Below, piece after piece: positions 1-6,865 of a DNA stretch of 27,218 nucleotides (its first letter is position 1; every line of letters starts with the position of its first letter). Source of the DNA: an uncultured Chlamydiaceae bacterium (GTDB lineage: Bacteria > Chlamydiota > Chlamydiia > Chlamydiales > Parachlamydiaceae); NCBI GenBank assembly GCA_945957185.1, contig CAMFKA010000001.1:1-27218 (forward strand), read 5' to 3'. The translations under genes were made by a program, and so were the position numbers. Below the pieces are notes generated by a model that ran no database searches, was not told the origin of the DNA, and saw nothing but the letters and a program-made list of their open reading frames with translations.

Positions 1-55
1 ACCATCGACCCCCTCATTAAAAGTGAGGTGCTCTAACCAACTGAGCTAAAGACTC
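1..55 (-). tRNA. tRNA-Lys (anticodon TTT), cut by window edge
   Basis: Read on the minus strand, the D arm (GCTC...GAGC) is followed by an anticodon arm with stem CCTCA/TGAGG around the loop CTTTTAA, so the anticodon is TTT, for lysine. The acceptor strand GAGTCTT starts at 55. The T loop and 3' acceptor strand lie before base 1. It is 7 bp downstream of tRNA-Glu on the same strand, so the two are probably cotranscribed. Confidence 0.93.
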
Positions 56-62
56 GTGTTGT

Positions 63-137
63 TGACCCCAAGGGGATTCGAACCCCTGTTATCGGAATGA
101 AAATCCGGTGTCCTAGACCAGACTAGACGATGGGGCC
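63..137 (-). tRNA. tRNA-Glu (anticodon TTC)
   Basis: A complete cloverleaf on the minus strand: acceptor GGCCCCA pairs with TGGGGTC (one G-T pair), the T arm is AGGGG-TTCGAAT-CCCCT, and the anticodon loop is TTTTCAT, giving TTC for glutamate. The outermost anticodon-stem pair looks like a C-A mismatch. The 3' CCA is not encoded; the discriminator base is A at 63. It lies about 90 bases after the frr stop codon on the same strand. Confidence 0.95.
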
Positions 138-146
138 AGGATCAAC

Positions 147-189
147 TTCGTTAGCAACTCGTGTCTTGCAAACCTTCGCTGCTAACGAA
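147..189 (-). repeat. 10-bp inverted repeat between frr and tRNA-Glu
   Basis: TTCGTTAGCA at 147-156 is the exact reverse complement of TGCTAACGAA at 180-189, with a 23-base loop. No T-run follows in the direction of transcription, so it is not a typical intrinsic terminator. It could be a processing or stability hairpin between the frr message and the tRNAs. Confidence 0.4.
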
Positions 190-226
190 CTTAAAATATG
201 CATTTTTTCCGAATTTTTTGCAAATG

Positions 227-778
227 CTAAATTTTCAAAACTTCAATTTCTTTCGCTGCTGTGACCTCTTCTGCCTCTTTGCAGTACTTGTCAGTGAGTT
301 TTTGAATTTCATTTTCTTTTGATTTCATCTGATCTTCCGGAAGCAATCCATCTGCTTTCATCTTGCGAATCGCTTTGTTACCGTCTTGACGAATGTTTCT
401 AATAGAGATTTTCGCCTCCTCACATCGCTTGTGGCACTCTTTTGCCATCTGCTTCCTTAAGTTTTCATCCATCGGAGGGATCGGTACTCTCACTTGATGC
501 CCGTCAACTACAGGATTAAATCCTAAATTCGCTTCAATAATCGCTTTCCCAATTAACGGCGCTTGCGTCCTGTCAAAGGGAACGATGAGCAATTGTCTGG
601 GTTCCGGGGCGTTAATCGAGGCAATCTCCTTCAAGCGCATTCTAGATCCATACACTTCTACATGCACGTTATCTAACATGGCGGGGTTAGCTCTTCCGGT
701 CCGAATCGATTTCAATTCCACTTTCAAATGCTCGACTGCACTTGCCATTTTTTGTTTTACGTCGTCTATTATACTCAT
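227..778 (-). CDS. frr: ribosome recycling factor
   Basis: Ribosome recycling factor, which with EF-G splits post-termination ribosomes in the cytoplasm. The 183-residue product (family about 185) has the family signatures: the SIRTGRANP region near residue 30, VEVYGS and NAPEPRQLLIVPFD in the middle, and VRVPIPPMDENLRKQMAK later, ending in a long helical coiled-coil part. I chose the ATG at 778 because GGAG sits just upstream. An upstream in-frame ATG at 805 would overlap pyrH by 11 bases and lacks such a site. It follows pyrH by 16 bases and is the last protein gene of the rpsB-tsf-pyrH-frr block, an order also seen in Chlamydia and many other bacteria. Confidence 0.96.
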   Translation of the reverse strand: MSIIDDVKQKMASAVEHLKVELKSIRTGRANPAMLDNVHVEVYGSRMRLKEIASINAPEPRQLLIVPFDRTQAPLIGKAIIEANLGFNPVVDGHQVRVPIPPMDENLRKQMAKECHKRCEEAKISIRNIRQDGNKAIRKMKADGLLPEDQMKSKENEIQKLTDKYCKEAEEVTAAKEIEVLKI

Positions 779-794
779 GTGTTTGGCTCCTTCA

Positions 795-1514
795 CTATGT
801 TTCATCCACCAGGGTGCCGATCGTCCCTGAAGATAAGTCTTCTAAAATATTTTTCTTCCCTAACAGGTCCATTTTGAACACAAAGATGGGGATCTTGTTA
901 CTTCGGCACATGGCGATAGATGTAGCATCCATGACTTGTAATTTTTCTGCAAGGACTTGAGAGTAACTGACGCGACGATAAAACTCCGCATCTTGATGCC
1001 GAACGGGATCTTTGGAATAAATTCCATCGACTTTTGTGGCTTTTAGTAAGGCGTCAGCTCCGATTTCACTAGCCCGTAGCGAAGCGGCGGTGTCGGTGGT
1101 AAAATAGGGGTTTCCGGTTCCGCCGACAAAAATGACGATTTTTCCGCTTTTAAGGGCTTCCATGCATCGATTCCATTGATACGGCTCTACCACCTTGGGG
1201 CAATCAAGCGCGCTCATGACGAGCGTTGGAAAGCCTGCTGTTTGCAATGCTTGCTGCAAGGCGATGCCATTCATGATTGTCGCGAGCATGCCCATCTGAT
1301 CCGCTGGTGTTCTGGCAATGCCGCTGTCTGCCAAGTTGATGCCGCGAAAGATGTTGCCTCCTCCGATGACGAGTCCTACTTCAATTCCTTCTTTTGCGAA
1401 TTGTCCTATTGAGGTTGCGAGAGTTTGGGCAGCTTTCATGTCGATACCAAAAGGCTGTGAGCCTTGTAATATTTCGCCGGAAAGTTTGATGAGGACTCGC
1501 TTTAGCTTTTTCAT
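795..1514 (-). CDS. pyrH: uridylate (UMP) kinase
   Basis: UMP kinase, which phosphorylates UMP to UDP in the cytoplasm. The 239-residue product belongs to the amino acid kinase fold. It shows the N-terminal KRVLIKLSGE nucleotide motif, GLVIGGGNIFRG around residues 47-58, an MSALDCPKV segment, and GGTGNPYFTTDTAASLRA, which is strongly diagnostic of bacterial PyrH. GAGG five bases before the ATG supports the start. It lies about 300 bases downstream of tsf, and the gap holds a tsf terminator and a large palindrome. It is therefore probably transcribed at least partly on its own, together with frr. Confidence 0.96.
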   Translation of the reverse strand: MKKLKRVLIKLSGEILQGSQPFGIDMKAAQTLATSIGQFAKEGIEVGLVIGGGNIFRGINLADSGIARTPADQMGMLATIMNGIALQQALQTAGFPTLVMSALDCPKVVEPYQWNRCMEALKSGKIVIFVGGTGNPYFTTDTAASLRASEIGADALLKATKVDGIYSKDPVRHQDAEFYRRVSYSQVLAEKLQVMDATSIAMCRSNKIPIFVFKMDLLGKKNILEDLSSGTIGTLVDET

Positions 1515-1544
1515 TTTTTCCTCTTGCTTGTGTTCACTTGCTTT

Positions 1545-1706
1545 TATACCGAAAGTAATTCAAAATTTGGTTTTTGGCAAAAAGAAAGCTCCTGCGGTTG
1601 ATTCATCGGAAGTGACCTAATATTAGAAATATGAGGTCACTTCCGATGAATCAACCCCAGGGCTTTCTTAAAGCCAAAAACCAAATTTTGAATCACTTTC
1701 GGTATA
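1545..1706. repeat. 162-bp near-perfect palindrome, MITE-like
   Basis: The arms 1545-1618 and 1634-1706 are reverse complements over about 74 positions, with about five mismatches and one single-base gap, around a 15-base loop. The ends read TATACCGAAAGT and ACTTTCGGTATA, so the terminal inverted repeats are bordered by TA. It has no coding capacity. It fills most of the gap between the tsf terminator and pyrH and would fold into a long RNA hairpin if transcribed. A miniature inverted-repeat element mobilised by a TA-duplicating transposase (IS630/mariner type) is my inference; no transposase is in the window. Confidence 0.75.
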
Positions 1707-1752
1707 TCTGAGATAGACCTGAATGCTGTCAAGTTCGTGTTCGGTATGGACG

Positions 1753-1789
1753 AAAAAAAATCCCCCGATCCGAGAAGGATGCGGGGGAT
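1753..1789 (-). terminator. intrinsic terminator of tsf
   Basis: On the minus strand, ATCCCCC pairs with GGGGGAT and the inner ATCC/GGAT pairs around a GA-rich loop, followed by eight T residues (forward A-run 1753-1760). It lies 25 bases after the tsf stop codon. Confidence 0.9.
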
Positions 1790-1813
1790 AATCGGCGAGG
1801 GAGGGGATAGCGA

Positions 1814-2662
1814 TTAGCTACCAACGCCCCAGCGAAGGAACGAGACGATCTCAAGCGGTTTGCCCGAGGTTTTGCCGTGTTCTGCAACGACTTCCGCGAT
1901 GGTTTTGTCGGTGTCGCGGATGTACTTTTGGCAGACAAAGCAGTTTTCGTCAAAGAATGCCTTCAGGCGTCCGTCAACGATCTTCTCAACGATGTTGTCG
2001 GGTTTGCCTTTCACTTGGCTTCTTGCGATCTCTTTTTCGTTTTCTACTGTCGTCGCTGGAACTTTCTCCGGAGAGAGGAATTCAGGAGCGGCAGCAGCGA
2101 CGTGCATCGCCAATTCTTTGGCGAAAGGAGCGGCGTCGTTTGTTCCCTTGACTTCTACAACAGTCATCAGTTTCCCGCCTTGGTGGCTGTAAACGCCTAG
2201 AGAAGCGTCAGCTTTTTTAGGGAGAACCAAGATTCGCTTAATCACGATATTTTCACCGATAGTTTGGATGATCGTGGCGCGGTATTGGTCGATGGTGAGT
2301 TGTCCGTCTTTAGAGTACGGCTGGTTCAAAAAAGCATCCAAAGATGCGGGTGTTGTTTTGGCAACTTCTTCCGCGATGTTTTGGAGAAATTCTTGGAACC
2401 TGTCGTTTTTAATGACGAAGTCAGTCTCAGCGTTCACTTCGACTAGAGAGACGGTGTTTGCTGTCTCTGCAGAGCCGATGAGTCCTTCGTTAGTGGAGCG
2501 CCCTTCTTTTTTGACTGCGGAGGCGATTCCTGCCTTACGGAGGTTTGTGATGGCGAGCTCCATGTCCCCTTTGGCTTCTTCAAGGGCTTCTTTGCATTTG
2601 CCCATGCCGACACCGGTGCGGTCGCGGAGTTCTTTAATCATTGCTGGAGTCACTTGTGTCAT
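1814..2662 (-). CDS. tsf: translation elongation factor Ts
   Basis: EF-Ts, the nucleotide exchange factor that regenerates EF-Tu-GTP. The 282-residue product matches the family length. The N-terminal UBA-like segment has KELRDRTGVGMGKCKEAL (about residues 10-27), followed by VEVNAETDFVIKND (about 73-86), the classic core signature. Two core subdomains and a C-terminal part with a Cys-x-x-Cys-free end follow. AAGGAG precedes the ATG. It starts only five bases after the rpsB stop and ends at a strong intrinsic terminator, so rpsB-tsf form a tight operon. Confidence 0.97.
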   Translation of the reverse strand: MTQVTPAMIKELRDRTGVGMGKCKEALEEAKGDMELAITNLRKAGIASAVKKEGRSTNEGLIGSAETANTVSLVEVNAETDFVIKNDRFQEFLQNIAEEVAKTTPASLDAFLNQPYSKDGQLTIDQYRATIIQTIGENIVIKRILVLPKKADASLGVYSHQGGKLMTVVEVKGTNDAAPFAKELAMHVAAAAPEFLSPEKVPATTVENEKEIARSQVKGKPDNIVEKIVDGRLKAFFDENCFVCQKYIRDTDKTIAEVVAEHGKTSGKPLEIVSFLRWGVGS

Positions 2663-2667
2663 AGTAG

Positions 2668-3498
2668 TTACTCCTTCTCGAACATTTTTTCAGCCATTTC
2701 AGCAGAAACTTCTACCTCTTCAGCAGCTTCGTCGTCTTCTTCACGATTTTCGAGATCACCCTTAATTGCCATCGCTCTCATTTCGTTTTTCTTGTCGATG
2801 ATAGAGGATGCCAAAGAAGAAAGGATCACGCGTACGCTTTTCAGAGCGTCGTCGTTACATGCAATGACGTAGTCGATTGGATCCGGATCGCAGTTGGTGT
2901 CGACCAATGCCATCACAGGGATGCCGAGTTTTCTAGCTTCTGCAACAGCGATGTGCTCTTTGCTTGGGTCGACAACGATCAGCAATCCAGGAGGTTTACG
3001 CATAGAGCGAACGCCGGAAAGGTTTTTGTCCAATTTGATTTGGTCTTTTGTCATCAAAGAAATTTCTTTCTTTGTGAGGTCTCCACCAGTCGCGCTAGCA
3101 GCGATTTTCTTTTCGATTCTTTCCAGTTTCTTTACGGATTGACGAAGAGTTTGGAGGTTTGTCAACATCCCACCGAGCCATCTTTCTGCAACGTAGAACT
3201 CGCCGCAAGCTTCTGCTAGTTCTCTAACAACAGCTTTTGCTTGTTTTTTTGTTCCGACGAACAGGATAGATTGGTGTTTTGCCACGGTTTCTTTGACAAC
3301 TTCGCAAGCGTGGCGAATTTGTTGTAAAGTTTTCGCGAGGTCGATGATGTAAATGCCGTTGCGCTCTTCAAAAATGAATCGCTTCATTTTTGGGTTCCAA
3401 CGACGCTTTTGGTGTCCGAAGTGTGCTCCGGATTCTAGCAATTCTTTAATTGTAATGTTAGTAGCCAAGCCTTGTCCCTTTATGTTTGACGACGGCAT
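2668..3498 (-). CDS. rpsB: 30S ribosomal protein S2
   Basis: Ribosomal protein S2 of the small subunit. The 276-residue reading shows TIKELLESGAHFGHQKRRWN near the N terminus, then FVGTKKQAKAVV, ERWLGGMLTN and a PSKEHIAVAEARKLGIP segment, all S2 hallmarks, with an acidic C-terminal tail (EEDDEAAEEVEV). The start is uncertain. The ATG at 3498 has GAGGGG directly against it, which is too close. A TTG at 3468 has AAGGG at normal spacing and would begin (M)ATNITIKELLESG, the typical S2 N terminus (266 residues). It is transcribed with tsf and lies downstream of tRNA-Gly on the same strand. Confidence 0.96.
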   Translation of the reverse strand: MPSSNIKGQGLATNITIKELLESGAHFGHQKRRWNPKMKRFIFEERNGIYIIDLAKTLQQIRHACEVVKETVAKHQSILFVGTKKQAKAVVRELAEACGEFYVAERWLGGMLTNLQTLRQSVKKLERIEKKIAASATGGDLTKKEISLMTKDQIKLDKNLSGVRSMRKPPGLLIVVDPSKEHIAVAEARKLGIPVMALVDTNCDPDPIDYVIACNDDALKSVRVILSSLASSIIDKKNEMRAMAIKGDLENREEDDEAAEEVEVSAEMAEKMFEKE

Positions 3499-3595
3499 CC
3501 CCTCTGGATTGAGAAGATTTCGGTCTTGGATTTTTTAATGTTGTTTGTACGAAACTTGTGAATGCGATCGAGATGATTGCGGCCAAGATGAGAAA

Positions 3596-3666
3596 AGCGC
3601 CTGGTCAGAATCGAACTGACGCTAGTAGCTTGGAAGGCTACAGTTCTACCACTGAACTACAGGCGC
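3596..3666 (-). tRNA. tRNA-Gly (anticodon TCC)
   Basis: A complete 71-base cloverleaf on the minus strand: acceptor GCGCCTG/CAGGCGC, anticodon stem GTAGC/GCTAC around loop CTTCCAA (anticodon TCC), and T arm GTCAG-TTCGATT-CTGAC. CCA is not encoded. It lies upstream of rpsB on the same strand, with a good promoter just before it, so rpsB-tsf may be cotranscribed with it. Confidence 0.96.
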
Positions 3667-3677
3667 GGCGAAGCTAT

Positions 3678-3706
3678 ATCATACAGATCGGTGAATTATT
3701 TGCCAA
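3678..3706 (-). promoter_or_regulatory. sigma70-type promoter for tRNA-Gly (and perhaps rpsB-tsf)
   Basis: On the minus strand TTGGCA (3706-3701) and TATGAT (3683-3678) are separated by 17 bases. The start would fall about five bases before the tRNA-Gly 5' end at 3666. The spacing and both hexamers fit the housekeeping consensus (sigma66 in Chlamydiae). Confidence 0.65.
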
Positions 3707-3766
3707 ACTTTTTTGTCGTATCAATTTTATTGCTTCCAAATATCGATCCTCATAGACTCTTGGGGC

Positions 3767-6700
3767 ATGAGCAACCGCCGCAAAAACTCTAACTTCCGCA
3801 AAGTGATCGATCTGTCCCAAAAGGCAAACTGGGTGTTAAATTTGATTTTGATGGGATTTGTCCTTATCGTTCTCCGCGCTTGGCACCTTAGCGTTGTCCA
3901 GCACGACACACGAGAAGAGGAATCGAAACGCCCTCAAAAGAAAGTTGTCGTCGAACCCGCCAATCGAGGGACTATCGTCGATAGGTTTGGCATCCCGCTC
4001 GCGGTCAATAAAATCAAATATAATGTCGCTCTTGTCTACTCTCAAATGCGTCAAATTCCCTCCGTCAGATGGAAGGTCAATGAACAGGGCATAAAAGAGA
4101 GGACCTTTCCTAGAAGAGAATACATCAAAAAATTAGCGACTGAATTAGGTGAACTCCTCCAAATTGATCCACACCGCCTTGAAGACATCATCCACGCCAA
4201 AGCTGCTTTCGCTTACAGCGCCCCCTACGTCATTAAAGAAGATATTTCAGAAAAAGAGTACTTCCGTTTGAAAATGATGGAAAAAGATTGGGTGGGCGTT
4301 CAAGTTCAACGCGTTCCCCGTCGCTTTTATCCTCAAGGAAGACTGGCGGCTGATGTTATCGGTTACTTAGGCGCAATCAGCAAGGAGCAGTACGACTCCA
4401 TTTTCGAGGAGATTTCCTTCCTGCGGGAATACTTAAAGGGGATTGAAAATGGGGATGATATCGAATCTTCTAATGGAGTCTCCTCCGTCGATGAAGCAAA
4501 ACGCCGCCTTCGCGAACTTCAAGAAAAAGCTTACACAGTCTATGACTATGTGGGAAAAACGGGGATCGAAGGAAGATTCGAAGAGGAGCTACGGGGGTTC
4601 CATGGAAAATATTTTTACGCTTCCGATGCCAAAGGAAATTTTTTAAGGCAGTTGCAGGGGGGGCGACAACCGGAGTCCGGCAAGCAGATTCAACTCAGTA
4701 TATCCGCGGAGCTCCAAGCGCATGCGGAGCTGCTGCTCGCGCAAAACGAACGGATCCGCGAAGCGCGCACAGCGATACGGGGTGCAAATAAATCTGTTAT
4801 TCAAGTGATGAAACAGCCTTGGATCAAAGGCGGAGCCATTGTCATGATGGATCCGAAAACCGGCGAAGTGCTTGCTTTGGCGACCTACCCGCGATTCGAT
4901 CCCAACGATTACATTCCCTCCGGAAAACCGGAAATCAATCGCAAAAAGAGAGCCCAAATTCACCGATGGTTCGAGACAGATCAGTACATTGCTGATGTGT
5001 GGAATGAAAAACGCCCCTTAGAAAAAGAAACATACGACGATCGCGCCGAAAAATTTTCCGAATACGAGTACATGATGACGTGGGAGAATTACCTCGCATT
5101 GATACTGCCCGATAACAATCCTGTCCAAACAGCATTTAAAGAGGTGCAAACTGTTCGTCAAGCCGTTATCGCCCAACAAAGAGAAACCTACCCAGGTTTG
5201 GAGAACGATGAATACAATCGCTTACTATTTTTGGATTTATGCAACCTTGTCGCTCCTGAGAATCGATTTTCAGAGAAACTGCTGAAATATATCGGAAATC
5301 TCACGCTCACGGAATATAAATCGATTTCCAGTTCATACACAGTTTTAAATGCATCCTTAAAAGAAATCGTCCGCGATCTTTTTCGTGAGACCGATTTCCG
5401 ACAGTGGAGAGTAGATAATGAAACAGAATTTTTAAAAGAGAAGCGCGCTTGGGAAAAAGAGATGAAAAAATACGCCAAGCCCTACCTGGACTATCTCGAT
5501 CAAAAAGAGGAGGAACTATTCACCGATTTCTGGAACGAAAACCGCTGGGTGATTTCTCAGATTCTATTAACAGGAAAAAAGTCGAAAGAATCGGCAGAGC
5601 TGCCCACACATTACGAAAACTTCTTAAAAACGTGGAGACAAGAGCTTAATGCCGGCGCTCATCACGCTATCGAGTGGTATGATCAATTTCATCGACTTCA
5701 AAAAATGATGCGCAAGCTCCCTGCTGATACTCAAATAGCATTTTTACAAACACTGAGATCTTATCATGAGTTGGAACAGCCCCTAAAAGGACGTTATAAA
5801 GGGCTTCGCAATGGTGGAAAACTAGAGAAAGACCTCGCCGCAGCCTTCTACCCTAAAAACGGGTTCGGTTACGGCCGCTCCCAATGCTACCGTCAATCTG
5901 CCCATCAGGGGTCTATCTTCAAACTCGTGACCGCTTACGAAGCAATCCGACAGAGAATCGATAAAATCAATCCTAAAAGTATACGTCAACTCAATCCATT
6001 GATCATGACCGACCGTAATTTTAGAGAAGGAAAACATACGTATGTGGGATATACGGAAAACGGAAAGCCTGTAACACGGCTCTATAAAGGAGGTATGATC
6101 CCTCGTAGCGTTTCCAATAACTTGGGGACAATGGATGTCTTGAAAGCTATCGAGACTTCCAGTAACCCCTACTTCGCATTACTAGCCGGAGATGTTCTAG
6201 AAGACCCTGAAGACCTTGCTAAAGCCGCAAAAGCTTTTTGCTATGGCGCTAAAACAGGGATCGACCTGCCAGCGGAAATACCAGGCCGTGTGCCGGACGA
6301 TTTGAAAAAAAACCGCACCGGCCTCTATGCAATGGCAATAGGACAACATTCCATGGTAGTCACACCTCTTCAAACTGCGGTAATGCTTTCAGCAATTGCA
6401 AATAAAGGAAAAATTTTAAGGCCCCACATTGTTACAGAAGCGGATATTCAACCGGATATTGTTCGCGCACTTCCGATGCCATTGCCTTTACACAAGATTT
6501 TGTTGGAAGGAATGAGACGAGTTGTGATAAAAACCTACCAAACAGGTTTGCTGATGCTTTCGAAAATTTACCGCGACTATCCAGAAGCCATCAGCGACTA
6601 CATTGAGCTAAAAGAGGAGCTACTAGGGAAAACAAGTACATCAGAATCGATGGAACAAATTGACCTGGATGCTGTTTTGGGAACAAATTTGTACAACCAC

Positions 6701-6859
6701 GTATGGTTTGGAGGGATCTCCTATCAAGGGGATGACCCGGAAGTGGTGGTAGTCGTCTACTTAAGATTTGGCGGTTACGGAAAAGAGGCAGCTCCCGTAG
6801 CGGCACAAATGGTGAAAAAGTGGCGAGAAGTTAAAGAGGCGCACAAAAATCAAAAATAG
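3767..6859 (+). CDS. mrdA: penicillin-binding protein 2, long chlamydial form
   Basis: Class B penicillin-binding protein, a D,D-transpeptidase that cross-links peptidoglycan in the periplasm; in Chlamydia PBP2 acts in MreB-directed division. The 1030-residue product has one N-terminal membrane helix (VLNLILMGFVLIVLRAWHL, about residues 25-43), a dimerisation domain starting at NRGTIVDRFGIPLA, then GGAIVMMDPKTGEVLALATYPRFDPNDY near residue 355. The catalytic SxxK is S716-I-F-K719 and the SxN is S798-S-N800. The third motif reads K955-T-S instead of KTG. Between about 390 and 700 is a charged, helical insertion of some 300 residues absent from E. coli PBP2; C. trachomatis PBP2 is similarly long. 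The ATG at 3767 is preferred over an upstream in-frame ATG at 3713 because it directly precedes the polar MSNRRKNS start. The three kinase-like genes follow after six bases. Confidence 0.92.
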   Translation: MSNRRKNSNFRKVIDLSQKANWVLNLILMGFVLIVLRAWHLSVVQHDTREEESKRPQKKVVVEPANRGTIVDRFGIPLAVNKIKYNVALVYSQMRQIPSVRWKVNEQGIKERTFPRREYIKKLATELGELLQIDPHRLEDIIHAKAAFAYSAPYVIKEDISEKEYFRLKMMEKDWVGVQVQRVPRRFYPQGRLAADVIGYLGAISKEQYDSIFEEISFLREYLKGIENGDDIESSNGVSSVDEAKRRLRELQEKAYTVYDYVGKTGIEGRFEEELRGFHGKYFYASDAKGNFLRQLQGGRQPESGKQIQLSISAELQAHAELLLAQNERIREARTAIRGANKSVIQVMKQPWIKGGAIVMMDPKTGEVLALATYPRFDPNDYIPSGKPEINRKKRAQIHRWFETDQYIADVWNEKRPLEKETYDDRAEKFSEYEYMMTWENYLALILPDNNPVQTAFKEVQTVRQAVIAQQRETYPGLENDEYNRLLFLDLCNLVAPENRFSEKLLKYIGNLTLTEYKSISSSYTVLNASLKEIVRDLFRETDFRQWRVDNETEFLKEKRAWEKEMKKYAKPYLDYLDQKEEELFTDFWNENRWVISQILLTGKKSKESAELPTHYENFLKTWRQELNAGAHHAIEWYDQFHRLQKMMRKLPADTQIAFLQTLRSYHELEQPLKGRYKGLRNGGKLEKDLAAAFYPKNGFGYGRSQCYRQSAHQGSIFKLVTAYEAIRQRIDKINPKSIRQLNPLIMTDRNFREGKHTYVGYTENGKPVTRLYKGGMIPRSVSNNLGTMDVLKAIETSSNPYFALLAGDVLEDPEDLAKAAKAFCYGAKTGIDLPAEIPGRVPDDLKKNRTGLYAMAIGQHSMVVTPLQTAVMLSAIANKGKILRPHIVTEADIQPDIVRALPMPLPLHKILLEGMRRVVIKTYQTGLLMLSKIYRDYPEAISDYIELKEELLGKTSTSESMEQIDLDAVLGTNLYNHVWFGGISYQGDDPEVVVVVYLRFGGYGKEAAPVAAQMVKKWREVKEAHKNQK

Positions 6860-6865
6860 GTGCTT

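Noticed and set aside
1545..1706. Transcription terminator only
   Set aside because: A separate strong terminator for tsf lies at 1753-1789; 74-base arms and TA-bordered ends exceed what a terminator needs.
1814..2765. Long antisense frames opposite tsf and rpsB
   Set aside because: They are shadows of well-conserved translation genes on the minus strand, with no start signals or recognisable content.
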